Source of the DNA: MFD09286-c1 sp963701015
Lineage (GTDB): Bacteria > Bacteroidota > Bacteroidia > Bacteroidales > DTGW01
DNA length: 64,000 nucleotides
Reading direction: 5' to 3'
Assembly: GCA_963701015.1 (NCBI GenBank)
Contig: OY969556.1
Coordinates: 124,001 to 188,000, forward strand
Shown: positions 29,032 through 38,543 of the stretch, piece by piece
How positions within the stretch are numbered: the first letter of the stretch is position 1
Layout: each line of letters starts with the position of its first letter
Notes under the pieces: model-generated
What the model was told of the DNA's origin: nothing
Seen by the model: the letters and a program-made list of their open reading frames with translations, nothing else
Database searches by the model: none
Made by a program: the position numbers and the translations under genes

Positions 29032-32000
29032 ATGATAAAATCAAGATTTACTATCTTTTTTTTGGGGCTATTGTTTTTAATTAACCTCACCTCCAATGCT
29101 ATAACCCCTGTAAAACTTGAAGAAACAGGCGTTCCATTGGTTCAGAAATTTTCTTTCCCTGACTTTTGTCTTTCGTCTGGTAAATTTTCAGTTTATGAAG
29201 ATTCATCCGGTACTTTTATTTTAGGTGCTAAAGACAAAATTATCATTTTTTATGGAAATGAATTTTATCCACTTCGTTTAAAAGGGCAAATTAATATAAT
29301 ATCCAATCAAAAATCGGTTTTTTATACTGGTGAAAATTCAATTGGTATTATAAAATTATATAAAAATAGCATTCCCCAATTTATTCCTATTGTTGATGAA
29401 AAACTTAAAAACGATTTAAATTTTGGTCAGATTAATAATGTTTATTTAGCAGGTGATTTAATTGTTTTTAATAATAATCGTAATTTATACGAATTTGATG
29501 ACCCTGAATCGAAGCTTATTGATAGCAGTAAAAAATTCACGCAATTATTCAGGGTTTCAGGAACAATAATTGTAAACAAATATGAAACCGGGTTAGGGAA
29601 GCTTGTTGATGGCAAAATTATTGCATTTGAAAATTGTTGTGATTTACAAGGAAAAGTAATTGAAGCAATTCTACCATTTAATGGTTATTATTTAATCAAA
29701 TGTGCCGATAATCCTGCATTCTATAATTACGATGGGAAAAGGGTTTCAATTACAAATTTTGGTTTTGAAGATTTTATTGATAAATCTGGATTTGCTGATG
29801 CTTTAATGTTACCCGATAATTCTATGGTAATTGGGACAAAAAGTGCTGGAGTCTTGATATATAATTTTAAAACTAAAACTATTCGAAAAATAGGTATTAA
29901 TGAAGGTCTGCTTGAAAACTCAGTAAATAACTTGTACCTGGATAATGCAGGAAATTTATGGATTTTACATGATAAAGGAATTAGTAGGGTTGAATTAAAT
30001 ATCCCTGTATTAGAATACAGCAGGTATGCCGGCATTTCAGGGAAAATTAACGAAATTATTAAGTATAATAATTCAATATATCTGGCAACTTCCAATGGTT
30101 TATTAAAAGGATCGTTAAACAATATTACGGGCACATTAGGATTTCAGCAATTAAATTTTATACCTGTTCAAGGCATAATTAATGAATGTGTTTCATTACA
30201 AATAGACAATAACTATTTATATGCAATAACGCCCACTGGAATTTATAATGTAAATGGTTTAAATGCCGAATTAATTGATAAGGAAAATATCAACTGTTTA
30301 ATAAAATCAACAAAAGGTGAATTTTATTTAATTGGAAATGAAAATGGTCTAAAAACTATAAAATTTTCAAATAAAGCAGTTATACAAATATCGTCCGATA
30401 CAAATTTAAACCGTGGAATTTCAGAAATGTCAATTGAATCGAATGGGAACCTTTGGATAAAAACAAATAATTATAATTTAACTCTTGTATCAGGGCTTAA
30501 TGAAAAGCTTTTGAATTTAAAATTTAAGAACTATTTCGATTCAAAAAACTTATCTACTGTAAATTTCCATTTATTAAAAACATACAAAGGTGTTCGTTTT
30601 TGTTTTTCCGATTCTATTTTAAAATACGATTTTAAAGCTGAAAAATTTAAACAGGAAGAAGTTTCGGATTTAAAAAATTTGAAAGGAATTCCATGGTTAG
30701 TAGAAACACAAATTGACAAATTTGGCAATAGATGGTTTCAACTATCAAGTTCTATTATTGGATTAAAGGGAGTATTATTATATACACCTCATTCGGCTGA
30801 GTCGAAATCTAAACCAGTATTTTTTAATACCGGAATAGATTTTGCTACAATTTATATTGATTCCTCTCGGATTTGGATAGCAGGTGATAATAAACTTTTA
30901 ATGTTTGATAATAAAAAATCGTTCAACCTTCCAAGGAATTTTTCGGCAATAATTAAAAGAATTATACTCAAAAACGACTCAGTACTGAAAGTAGGGCTGG
31001 TTGATCCTGAAATTAATTATCGCTTTAATACATTAGAATTCGAAGTATCTTCAACCTGTTTTGAAAGTGAACCATATATTCGTTACCAATATCAACTTGA
31101 AGGTAAAGATAAAAACTGGACCAACTGGACACATGAAAGTGTTGTAAAATACAATAAACTTCATGCAGGGAAATACATATTTAAGGTTCGTGCTTTAAAT
31201 ATTGATGGTACAGTTTCGGATGAAACTGACCTTAAATTCTACATATTACATCCTTTTTATAAAACAATTCCGGCCTATTTAATTTATATATTAATAATAC
31301 TGTTTTTAGTATTTGTTTTTTTACGTTGGAGGATGTGGATGTTCTTAAAAAACAAGGAAAACCTTGAAAGAATTGTTCAGGAGCGTACCGAAGAAATTTT
31401 AAAGGAAAAAGAAAAAAGCGAAGTCTTAATTGCAAATATGTTGCCAAAAGGCACTGCAGATGAACTTAAATCTACAGGTAAAGCTACGTCACAAAAATTT
31501 GCAATGGCAACTGTTCTATTCTCAGATATTCAAGGGTTCACAAAAATTGCCGAGCAAATGAACCCTGATATGCTTATTGACCAACTTGATGCATTCTTCT
31601 TTCATTTCGATAGTGTAGTTGAAAAATACAATATTGAAAAAATTAAAACTATTGGTGATGCCTACATGTGTGCTGGTGGTATACCAAATAAGAACATTAC
31701 CAATCCGGTTGAAGTTGTATTGGCTGCATTAGAAGTACAGGAATATATGCGCGATTTAAAATCACGAAATGCAGATATTTGGGACTTAAGAATTGGTATC
31801 CATACTGGTTCTGTAATTGCTGGAGTTGTGGGACATAAGAAATTATCGTATGATATCTGGGGCGATACAGTTAATACTGCAAGTCGTATGGAATCTTCGG
31901 GTGAAGCCGGGAAAATTAATATTTCAGGACATACTTATGAATTGGTAAAAGAATTTTTTATTTGTGAACATCGCGGCAAAATGCCTGTAAAATATAAAGG

Positions 32001-32700
32001 TGAAATTGACATGTATTTTGTAAAAGGAATTCGTCCTGAACTTGCAATTGACATGCGCCATATACCTAACAATAAATTTATTATAAAACTTCAACTTTTA
32101 AGGGTTCAGGATTTAGAAAATGAAATATTCGAGAAATTAACTAAAGAATTAACTTCAAATTATTTCTTCCATAATATTACTAACTTCCGCGATATATATA
32201 ATATGGTTGATGTGTTTGGCAGGGCTGAAAATTTATCGGATGAAGAAACCCTGATTTTACGTACGGCAGCTTTGTTGCACAATATTGGGCTAATTTGGAA
32301 TTATGATACTCATGAGGATTACAGCATCAATTATACACGCGAAGAACTACCTAAATTTAAATATACTGAAGAACAAATTGAAAAAGTGGTTGAGTTAATA
32401 GTTGCTACCAAACGATTTAGGAAGCCTCAAAATAAGCTCGAAGAAATATTACTGGATGCTGAAATGAATTATATATCGCGTGCTGATTTTATTTCGCTCA
32501 ACGAAAGTTATTACCGCGAAATGAAATTATTGGGAAAGGCCGGAACTCACGATGAATGGGATAATATGCAAATAGTACTTTTATCTAATCATAAATTTTA
32601 TACGAATATTGCAAATGTTTTACGTGATGTAAGTCCTGAACAACAAATAGATAATATTATTGAAGCTTCAAAAAAAACAAGCCCTGGCGAATTACAATAA
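29032..32700 (+). CDS. Membrane receptor: periplasmic propeller, Y_Y_Y, TM, class III adenylate cyclase, degenerate HD domain
   Basis: A 1222-residue single-pass receptor. After a signal peptide (about residues 1-22) come two-component-regulator-type propeller repeats (e.g. YLDNAGNLWILHDKGISRV) to about residue 640, then a Y_Y_Y module (about 683-740). A TM helix (746-767), a short coiled coil and a class III cyclase domain (about 815-1005) follow. The metal aspartates are D832 (FSDIQG) and D876 (TIGDAY). Lys872 and Asp941 (YDIWGD) match the adenine-selecting pair, and NTASR supplies the transition-state Asn and Arg. The last 190 residues resemble an HD phosphohydrolase, but the core motif reads HN (1083-1084) instead of HD. 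Adenylate cyclase activity is likely; a hydrolytic role for the tail is doubtful. Single gene. Confidence 0.88.
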   Translation: MIKSRFTIFFLGLLFLINLTSNAITPVKLEETGVPLVQKFSFPDFCLSSGKFSVYEDSSGTFILGAKDKIIIFYGNEFYPLRLKGQINIISNQKSVFYTGENSIGIIKLYKNSIPQFIPIVDEKLKNDLNFGQINNVYLAGDLIVFNNNRNLYEFDDPESKLIDSSKKFTQLFRVSGTIIVNKYETGLGKLVDGKIIAFENCCDLQGKVIEAILPFNGYYLIKCADNPAFYNYDGKRVSITNFGFEDFIDKSGFADALMLPDNSMVIGTKSAGVLIYNFKTKTIRKIGINEGLLENSVNNLYLDNAGNLWILHDKGISRVELNIPVLEYSRYAGISGKINEIIKYNNSIYLATSNGLLKGSLNNITGTLGFQQLNFIPVQGIINECVSLQIDNNYLYAITPTGIYNVNGLNAELIDKENINCLIKSTKGEFYLIGNENGLKTIKFSNKAVIQISSDTNLNRGISEMSIESNGNLWIKTNNYNLTLVSGLNEKLLNLKFKNYFDSKNLSTVNFHLLKTYKGVRFCFSDSILKYDFKAEKFKQEEVSDLKNLKGIPWLVETQIDKFGNRWFQLSSSIIGLKGVLLYTPHSAESKSKPVFFNTGIDFATIYIDSSRIWIAGDNKLLMFDNKKSFNLPRNFSAIIKRIILKNDSVLKVGLVDPEINYRFNTLEFEVSSTCFESEPYIRYQYQLEGKDKNWTNWTHESVVKYNKLHAGKYIFKVRALNIDGTVSDETDLKFYILHPFYKTIPAYLIYILIILFLVFVFLRWRMWMFLKNKENLERIVQERTEEILKEKEKSEVLIANMLPKGTADELKSTGKATSQKFAMATVLFSDIQGFTKIAEQMNPDMLIDQLDAFFFHFDSVVEKYNIEKIKTIGDAYMCAGGIPNKNITNPVEVVLAALEVQEYMRDLKSRNADIWDLRIGIHTGSVIAGVVGHKKLSYDIWGDTVNTASRMESSGEAGKINISGHTYELVKEFFICEHRGKMPVKYKGEIDMYFVKGIRPELAIDMRHIPNNKFIIKLQLLRVQDLENEIFEKLTKELTSNYFFHNITNFRDIYNMVDVFGRAENLSDEETLILRTAALLHNIGLIWNYDTHEDYSINYTREELPKFKYTEEQIEKVVELIVATKRFRKPQNKLEEILLDAEMNYISRADFISLNESYYREMKLLGKAGTHDEWDNMQIVLLSNHKFYTNIANVLRDVSPEQQIDNIIEASKKTSPGELQ

Positions 32701-32759
32701 ATAAGGAAAAATAGACTAAATTTGTATCTTATTCGTTTTTTTATTTTATTGTTATTGCA

Positions 32760-33905
32760 ATGGAAAGCTTTGATTGGAAGAACTTACCGTTTGGTTATTG
32801 CAAAACGGATTACAATGTAAGGTGTTATTGGCGGAATGGAAGTTGGGGGAAAATTGAAATTTCTTCTTCAGAATACATTAATATGCACATGGCAGCAACG
32901 TCATTGCATTATGGTCAGGAAGCATTTGAAGGATTAAAAGCATATCGTGGAAAAGATGGCCAGGTTAGGCTTTTTAGGATTGATGAAAATGCTAAAAGAA
33001 TGGCCGACACTGCCAAATATCTTTTAATGGCTGAAGTGCCAGAAGAATTGTTCAAAGAAGCAGTTATAAAAGCGGTTAAGTTAAACGAAAAATATATTCC
33101 ACCTTACGGAACAGGTGCAACCTTATATATAAGGCCAATGTTAATCGGCAGTGGCCCTGAAGTTGGCGTAAAATCATCTAAAGAATTTTTATTTGCGGTA
33201 TTTGTAACTCCTGTTGGTCCATATTTTAAGGAAGGTTTTAAACCAGTTGAAGTTGTTATTAGTCGTGAGTATGATAGAGCCGCACCACTCGGAACTGGTC
33301 ATATTAAAACCGGAGGGAATTATGCCGCCAGCTTGCTATCAATAGAAAAAGCTCATGAAATGGGTTACACAACAGCTGTTTTTTTAGATGCTAAAGAAAA
33401 GAAATATATCGACGAATGTGGTCCTGCTAATTTCTTTGGTATAAAAAATAACACTTATGTAACCCCCGATTCAAAATCTATATTGCCTTCAATAACTAAT
33501 AAAAGCATTATGCAATTGGCTATTGAAATGGGTATGAAAGTTGAACGTCGGCCAATTCCAGTTACCGAATTGCCTACTTTTGAAGAGGTTGGCCAATGTG
33601 GTACGGCTGCCGTTATTGCTGCTATAAAAACTATTGCCGATCCGGAAATGGAAAAGATTTATAATTATTGTAAGGATGGTAAAGTTGGACCAATTTCTGA
33701 AAAATTGTATAATCGCCTTACTGCAATACAATATGGCGAAGATGCTGATACTCATGGCTGGATTACCAAAATAGATACTTTAGTTGAAACCGACAATTAT
33801 GGTATTTCGAAATATACAACAGGACTGAAAGATTTAATGCAATCTGTTGCAAGCCAGGGACAACTTTTGGTAAAAAAGTACCATTTGAAATCAGGAAAAG
33901 TTTAA
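32760..33905 (+). CDS. ilvE: Branched-chain amino acid aminotransferase
   Basis: A PLP-dependent fold-type IV aminotransferase interconverting leucine, isoleucine and valine with their 2-oxo acids. The Schiff-base lysine is K183 in GHIKTGGNYAAS. Family motifs SLHYGQEAFEGLKAYRG, YIRPMLIGSG and IDECGPANFFGIKN are intact. At 381 residues it belongs to the long (eukaryote-like, BCAT) branch rather than the approximately 310-residue E. coli type. It follows the cyclase gene by 59 bp and precedes ftsX by 19 bp. A TAAATTTG element at 32717-32724 fits a -7 promoter box, though without a matching -33 box. Confidence 0.93.
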   Translation: MESFDWKNLPFGYCKTDYNVRCYWRNGSWGKIEISSSEYINMHMAATSLHYGQEAFEGLKAYRGKDGQVRLFRIDENAKRMADTAKYLLMAEVPEELFKEAVIKAVKLNEKYIPPYGTGATLYIRPMLIGSGPEVGVKSSKEFLFAVFVTPVGPYFKEGFKPVEVVISREYDRAAPLGTGHIKTGGNYAASLLSIEKAHEMGYTTAVFLDAKEKKYIDECGPANFFGIKNNTYVTPDSKSILPSITNKSIMQLAIEMGMKVERRPIPVTELPTFEEVGQCGTAAVIAAIKTIADPEMEKIYNYCKDGKVGPISEKLYNRLTAIQYGEDADTHGWITKIDTLVETDNYGISKYTTGLKDLMQSVASQGQLLVKKYHLKSGKV

Positions 33906-33924
33906 CAACAGATTTTTAGAATAC

Positions 33925-34800
33925 ATGTCGATTAAGGAAAACAAATCAAGCAGAAGGCGTCTTCAAAGTTCATATATCACAACAACTATTAGTCTTTCAT
34001 TGGTATTGTTTATGCTTGGTTTGGTTGGACTTCTAATACTTAATACTAAAAAATTGTCTGATTTTGTAAAGGAAAATATAAATTTTACTGTTGTTCTTAA
34101 GGCCGATGCTAAAGAAGTGGATATATTAAAACTTCAAAAAGATTTGGATGCACTGCCTTTTATAAAGTCAACTGAATATATTACTAAAGAAAAAGCAGCC
34201 AAAGATTTTACAAAAACTTTGGGTGAAGATTTTGTAAGTTTTCTTGGTTATAATCCTTTGTTATCGAGCATTGAAGTTAAACTTCATTCAGATTATGCAA
34301 ATCAGGATAGTATTTCTAAAATTGAAAAGTACATTAAAAATTACGCGAATATTAACGAAATAATATATGAAAAATCGCTTATCAATTTAGTAAATGAAAA
34401 TGTAAATAAGATAAGTTTAATAATACTTGGATTTAGTGGTTTGCTTTTTTTAATAGCCATAGCTTTAATTAATAATACTGTTCGCTTAATGCTTTTTTCG
34501 AAACGATTTATTATTAGAACAATGCAATTGGTTGGAGCGACAAAAGGTTTTATCCGGCGTCCATTTTTATTCAAAAGTATTTTACATGGATTTATGGCCT
34601 CACTTATTTCAATTGCATTTATAACTACTTTACTTTACATAATGCAAAAAGAGCTGCCGGAATTTAATCTATTGCTTGATTATAAGTTGATTGGAATTCT
34701 TTTTGGTTCTTTAACTATTACAGGAATAATAATTAATTTAATTTGCACTTATTTTGCTACAAATAAATATCTTAATATTGAAACCGATTATTTATATTAA
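33925..34800 (+). CDS. ftsX: Cell division protein FtsX (permease-like)
   Basis: The integral membrane partner of FtsE; FtsEX relays an ATPase signal across the membrane to activate peptidoglycan hydrolases at division. The 291-residue protein has a cytoplasmic N-terminus, TM1 at about 25-45, a periplasmic domain of about 110 residues (FTVVLKADAKEVDILKLQ...), then three C-terminal TMs typical of the FtsX/MacB fold. No ftsE is next to it, which is usual in Bacteroidota. First gene of a run ftsX-DUF3098-uppP-truB-queA known from the phylum. Confidence 0.92.
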   Translation: MSIKENKSSRRRLQSSYITTTISLSLVLFMLGLVGLLILNTKKLSDFVKENINFTVVLKADAKEVDILKLQKDLDALPFIKSTEYITKEKAAKDFTKTLGEDFVSFLGYNPLLSSIEVKLHSDYANQDSISKIEKYIKNYANINEIIYEKSLINLVNENVNKISLIILGFSGLLFLIAIALINNTVRLMLFSKRFIIRTMQLVGATKGFIRRPFLFKSILHGFMASLISIAFITTLLYIMQKELPEFNLLLDYKLIGILFGSLTITGIIINLICTYFATNKYLNIETDYLY

Positions 34801-34803
34801 ATC

Positions 34804-35058
34804 ATGAGCGCTAAAGTAAAACAACAGGAAGCTGAAAAAGCTGATTTTGCCTTGGGTAAAGAAAACTATTATTTATTAATTGTTGGATTTGTTATTATAT
34901 TAATAGGTTTTTTTCTAATGGCTGGTGGAAAATCAACCGATCCAAAAGTATTTAGCTATGATATTTTTAGCTTTCGAAGGATTACCCTTGCACCAGTGGT
35001 TGTTCTTTTTGGGTTTGTATTCGAAATTTATGCTATTATGAAAAAACCTAAAGAATAA
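34804..35058 (+). CDS. DUF3098 family small membrane protein
   Basis: An 84-residue protein with two membrane segments (about residues 25-41 and 58-75) separated by a short loop GGKSTDPKVFSYDIFSFRRITLAP. Proteins of this family are found in Bacteroidota between ftsX and uppP, exactly as here. It starts 3 bp after the ftsX stop, so the two are surely co-transcribed. The function is not known; the location suggests cell-envelope or division work. Confidence 0.87.
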   Translation: MSAKVKQQEAEKADFALGKENYYLLIVGFVIILIGFFLMAGGKSTDPKVFSYDIFSFRRITLAPVVVLFGFVFEIYAIMKKPKE

Positions 35059-35087
35059 CTTAAAATTTATTTTCTAAAAATTCATGT

Positions 35088-35115
35088 GCCCGAATGGATA
35101 ATTTCCAATCCGGGC
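35088..35115 (+). promoter_or_regulatory. Hairpin between DUF3098 and uppP
   Basis: GCCCG at 35088-35092 pairs with CGGGC at 35111-35115. The stem extends inward with TGG/CCA pairs, one bulge and one mismatch, and an AT-rich tract follows it. It could be a weak terminator or attenuator between the two genes. No function is established from sequence. Confidence 0.35.
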
Positions 35116-35139
35116 AATATTATTTTAAAACCATTATAA

Positions 35140-35931
35140 ATGAATATAGTACAAACAATTGTATTAGGAATTATTGAAGGTATAACAGAATTCCTGCCTA
35201 TTTCTTCCACAGGTCATATGGTAGTTGCATCTTCGTTTATGGGCATTGCCGATGATAATTTTACAAAATTATTTGAAGTTGCCATTCAACTAGGTGCAAT
35301 TTTATCTGTGATAGTGCTTTATTGGAAAAGATTTTTTCAAACTATTGGTTTTTATTATAAATTGGTTGTTGCATTTATTCCTGCAGCTATTTTTGGTGTT
35401 TTATTTAGTAAGCAAATAGATAATTTTTTAGGTAATGCTACTATTGTTGGTTTTGCCTTATTAATTGGCGGTATTATATTTTTATTTGTAGATAAATGGT
35501 TTGATGAAAAAAAAGCAAAAATTTCTGAATCGCCCGGATATTTATCGGCATTTATTATTGGAATATTTCAATGTTTAGCTATGGTTCCAGGTGTTTCACG
35601 TTCAGCAGCCACAATTATTGGAGGTATGTCACAAAAGCTTACCCGTAAAGCTGCTGCTGAATTTTCTTTTTTTCTTGCAGTTCCTACAATGTTTGCAGCA
35701 ACGGCAAAAAAGTTGTTAGATTATTATCAATCTGGCTTTCCATTAACATCACATCAACTTGGACTATTAGCACTAGGTAATGTAATTGCATTTTTAGTTG
35801 CTTTGGTTGCAATAAAATCATTTATAGCGTATCTTTCCAATCACGGTCTGAAAATTTTCGGATATTATAGAATAATTGCCGGTATTGTTATTTTAATTTT
35901 AATTTATTCTAATTTTCATTTATCTGTATAA
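35140..35931 (+). CDS. uppP: Undecaprenyl-diphosphatase (BacA type)
   Basis: A polytopic membrane enzyme that dephosphorylates undecaprenyl diphosphate so the lipid carrier can be reused for cell-wall and glycan export. The 263 residues and about eight TM segments are normal. The active-site motif EGITEFLPISSTGHM is at about residues 13-27, and the second motif PGVSRSAATI lies in the middle. It follows DUF3098 by 81 bp (with a hairpin in the gap) and precedes truB by 1 bp. Family overexpression is associated with bacitracin tolerance, but this is a housekeeping gene. Confidence 0.95.
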   Translation: MNIVQTIVLGIIEGITEFLPISSTGHMVVASSFMGIADDNFTKLFEVAIQLGAILSVIVLYWKRFFQTIGFYYKLVVAFIPAAIFGVLFSKQIDNFLGNATIVGFALLIGGIIFLFVDKWFDEKKAKISESPGYLSAFIIGIFQCLAMVPGVSRSAATIIGGMSQKLTRKAAAEFSFFLAVPTMFAATAKKLLDYYQSGFPLTSHQLGLLALGNVIAFLVALVAIKSFIAYLSNHGLKIFGYYRIIAGIVILILIYSNFHLSV

Positions 35932-35932
35932 C

Positions 35933-36628
35933 ATGGAAAATCTGTTTGTTGAAGGTCAAATAATTTTAATTGATAAACCCCTTCAATGGACTTCTTTCAA
36001 CGTTGTAAAAAAGATTGAGATTAGCTTAAGAAAAAAATACGGCCTAAAAAAAATCAAAGTTGGTCATGCAGGTACATTGGATCCTTTAGCAACAGGTTTA
36101 TTGGTTATTTGTACCGGGAAAAAAACCAAAGAAATTGAGCATTTGCAAAGCTCCTCTAAAGAATACATTGCAACTATTGAATTCGGTAAAACTACTCCAT
36201 CATTTGACCTTGAAACGAGCTTCAATGATGAATTTCCATTTGAGCATATCACTTTTGAGAAAATAGAAAATGCTTTGAAAGGTTTCTTAGGTGAAATTGA
36301 CCAGGTTCCTCCAGTGTATTCAGCAAAGATGATCGATGGTCACAGGGCATATAAATTTGCACGACGAGGCGAAAATATTGAAATGAAACCAAATAAGGTT
36401 ACCATAAAAGAACTTGAAATTATTGAATTTAATAATCCTGTATTAATAATTAGAATAGTTTGTAGTAAAGGCACTTATATTCGTTCATTTGCTTATGATA
36501 TTGGAAAAGCCTTGGGGTCGGGAGCCTATTTAAAAGCACTAAAAAGAACAATTTCAGGAAATTATAATATAAAAGATGCAAAAAGTATTGAAGAATTTCA
36601 AGAAAATTTACTTTCTTTGCAACCCTGA
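35933..36628 (+). CDS. truB: tRNA pseudouridine(55) synthase
   Basis: Makes pseudouridine at position 55 in the T-loop of tRNAs. The catalytic Asp is D50 in GHAGTLDPLATGLLVI. KP at residues 15-16 (IDKPLQWTSF), PPVYSAKMIDGHRAYKFAR and the GTYIRSFAYDIG motif are all present. At 231 residues it is short compared with the roughly 310 residues of E. coli TruB because it lacks most of the C-terminal PUA-like extension, as is usual for Bacteroidota. It begins one base after the uppP stop. Confidence 0.94.
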   Translation: MENLFVEGQIILIDKPLQWTSFNVVKKIEISLRKKYGLKKIKVGHAGTLDPLATGLLVICTGKKTKEIEHLQSSSKEYIATIEFGKTTPSFDLETSFNDEFPFEHITFEKIENALKGFLGEIDQVPPVYSAKMIDGHRAYKFARRGENIEMKPNKVTIKELEIIEFNNPVLIIRIVCSKGTYIRSFAYDIGKALGSGAYLKALKRTISGNYNIKDAKSIEEFQENLLSLQP

Positions 36629-36691
36629 AAATTCATTCTTTTTATAAGAATTAAAAAGTTCATTTTCAAAGATATTAAAAAAAATTTCACA

Positions 36692-37742
36692 ATGAAATTA
36701 TCCCAATATAAATTTAATCTTCCTGCGGAACTGATTGCTAAATATCCAACCCCAAACCGTGATGAATCAAGATTAATGGTTCTTCATCGTGACACAGGTG
36801 AAATTGAGCATCGTATTTTCAAAGATATTATTGAATATTTTGATGAAAACGATGTAATGGTATTTAACAATACTAAGGTGTTTCCAGCACGTCTTTATGG
36901 CAACAAGGAAAAAACTGGTGCAGAAATTGAAGTATTTTTACTTCGCGAATTAAATCGTGAACAACGTTTATGGGATGTATTGGTTGATCCGGCAAGGAAA
37001 ATAAGGATTGGCAATAAATTGTATTTTGGCGATGATGATTTGCTTGTAGCTGAAGTAATTGATAATACAACCTCACGTGGCCGTACTTTAAGGTTCCTAT
37101 TTGATGGTGATTATGATTCATTTAAAGAAACGCTTTTCAGGTTGGGCGAAACTCCTTTACCACGTTTTATTAAACGCGATGTTGAACCTGAAGATCGTGA
37201 ACGTTATCAAACCGTCTTTGCACAACACGAAGGAGCCGTTGCTGCCCCAACTGCCGGGTTGCATTTTAGCCGTGAGCTTTTAAAGCGTTTGGAAATAAAA
37301 GGTATTGATTTTGGATATATTACTTTGCATGTTGGTTTAGGAAATTTTCGTACTGTTGATGTTGAAGATTTAACCAAACATAAAATGGATTCTGAAAGGA
37401 TTATTATTACTGAAGAATCAACCAATGTTGTAAACAGTGCAAAAGACCGAAGAAGTAAAGTTTGTGCCATTGGTACAACTACACTTCGAACACTTGAAAG
37501 TTCTGTTACTACAAGTGGTTTATTAAAACCATATGATGGATCGGACCAATAAGTTTATATTTCCTCCTTATGATTTTAGTGTGCCTACCGCTTTGGTCTC
37601 TAATTTTCATTTACCACTTTCAACTTTATTAATGATGGTTTCGGCATTTTCGGGATACGACTTCCTTTTTAAAGCTTACAAAATTGCAATTAAAGAAAAA
37701 TATAGGTTTGGAACATATGGCGATGCCATGTTGATTCTTTAA
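36692..37742 (+). CDS. queA: QueA, tRNA preQ1(34) S-adenosylmethionine ribosyltransferase-isomerase, apparent frameshift at 37542
   Basis: QueA adds the epoxycyclopentanediol ring from SAM to preQ1 in tRNA during queuosine synthesis. The frame from 36692 gives 286 residues ending ...LLKPYDGSDQ, and a second frame starting around 37542 continues TNKFIFPPYDFSVPTALVSN to 37742. Deleting the C at 37542 turns the junction into PYDGWTNKFIFPPYDF, the normal family sequence, and gives exactly 349 codons, the usual length. Family motifs HEGAVAAPTAGLHF and SNFHLPLSTLLMMVSAF are present on the two halves. It follows truB by 63 bp and has its own terminator. A one-base sequence error is the simplest reading. 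If real, the enzyme would lose its C-terminal 65 or so residues. Confidence 0.9.
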
Positions 37743-37764
37743 AACTTCTGAATATTGGAAATAG

Positions 37765-37797
37765 AGCGCAAGGTTAATACTCTTTGCGCTTTTTTTA
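37765..37797 (+). terminator. Rho-independent terminator after queA
   Basis: The stem AGCGCAA (37765-37771) pairs with TTGCGCT (37784-37790) and is followed by seven T residues. It lies 22 bp after the queA stop and would end the ftsX-to-queA transcript. Confidence 0.8.
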
Positions 37798-37807
37798 TGC
37801 ACTAGTT

Positions 37808-38533
37808 TCAGCTAAAAATTTCTTTTAAAACCATCAATGATTTTATTTGTCCCAACCCCGAAATATGTAACATATAATATTCAATAATTTTTTCAAGAAA
37901 ATATTGACGTTTCTCCCTTGTAAAATGAAGTTTATCGATATTATCAAAGCCAGTTTCAATTAGTTTAATAAAATCTTGTGCTAATTCTTTCGGTATAATA
38001 TGTCCATGTAAACCAATTTCACTAACAAATTCACCATTTAACAAGTCAAAAACATTTCTATTTATTGAAAAATTATTATGTGGAAAAAATCCTTTGAATT
38101 TCAGCATTTGCATTAGAAATACAAGATGAAACTCTGAATGGATATGTTCAATTGTATCTAATAGATGAATTGAATCAAACAGAAAATTAAATAAAGATTC
38201 GTTTGGTATTTCTTCACGAAGAATTTTTAATAGAATTTCTGCCAAAAATATACTAAGTGTATTTTTAATCGGGTTACTTGGAATATATTGAAATGCAGGA
38301 GAATTGAAAGCTTCTTTTAATTTTAGTAAATCGTTCGTTGATTTATAATAAACTTCAAGCTCCAGCAAATTAAGCGGTGAAAATAGATTGGCTTTTATAG
38401 GCGATTTTTTCCCAAAGGCATTTTTAATTAAATAAGCTTGTTTGCCATATTGTTCGGTATAAACATTGGCAATAATCCCTGAATCGCCATATTTTATTGT
38501 ATGAAGTGCAATTGCCCTGGTTTTTTGGAGCAT
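37808..38533 (-). CDS. recO: DNA repair protein RecO
   Basis: A recombination mediator that helps load RecA on SSB-coated single-stranded DNA. The 241-residue protein has the N-terminal OB fold (MLQKTRAIALHTIKYGDSGIIANVYTEQYG) and the helical C-terminal domain (FLAEILLKILREE, LLDTIEHIHSEFHLVFLMQML). The zinc-binding cysteines of many RecO proteins are absent, as is common in Bacteroidota. It is last in a minus-strand run and sits 10 bp from pyrC. The call rests on the N-terminal signature and overall length. Confidence 0.88.
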   Translation of the reverse strand: MLQKTRAIALHTIKYGDSGIIANVYTEQYGKQAYLIKNAFGKKSPIKANLFSPLNLLELEVYYKSTNDLLKLKEAFNSPAFQYIPSNPIKNTLSIFLAEILLKILREEIPNESLFNFLFDSIHLLDTIEHIHSEFHLVFLMQMLKFKGFFPHNNFSINRNVFDLLNGEFVSEIGLHGHIIPKELAQDFIKLIETGFDNIDKLHFTREKRQYFLEKIIEYYMLHISGLGQIKSLMVLKEIFS

Positions 38534-38543
38534 TTGAAGTATT

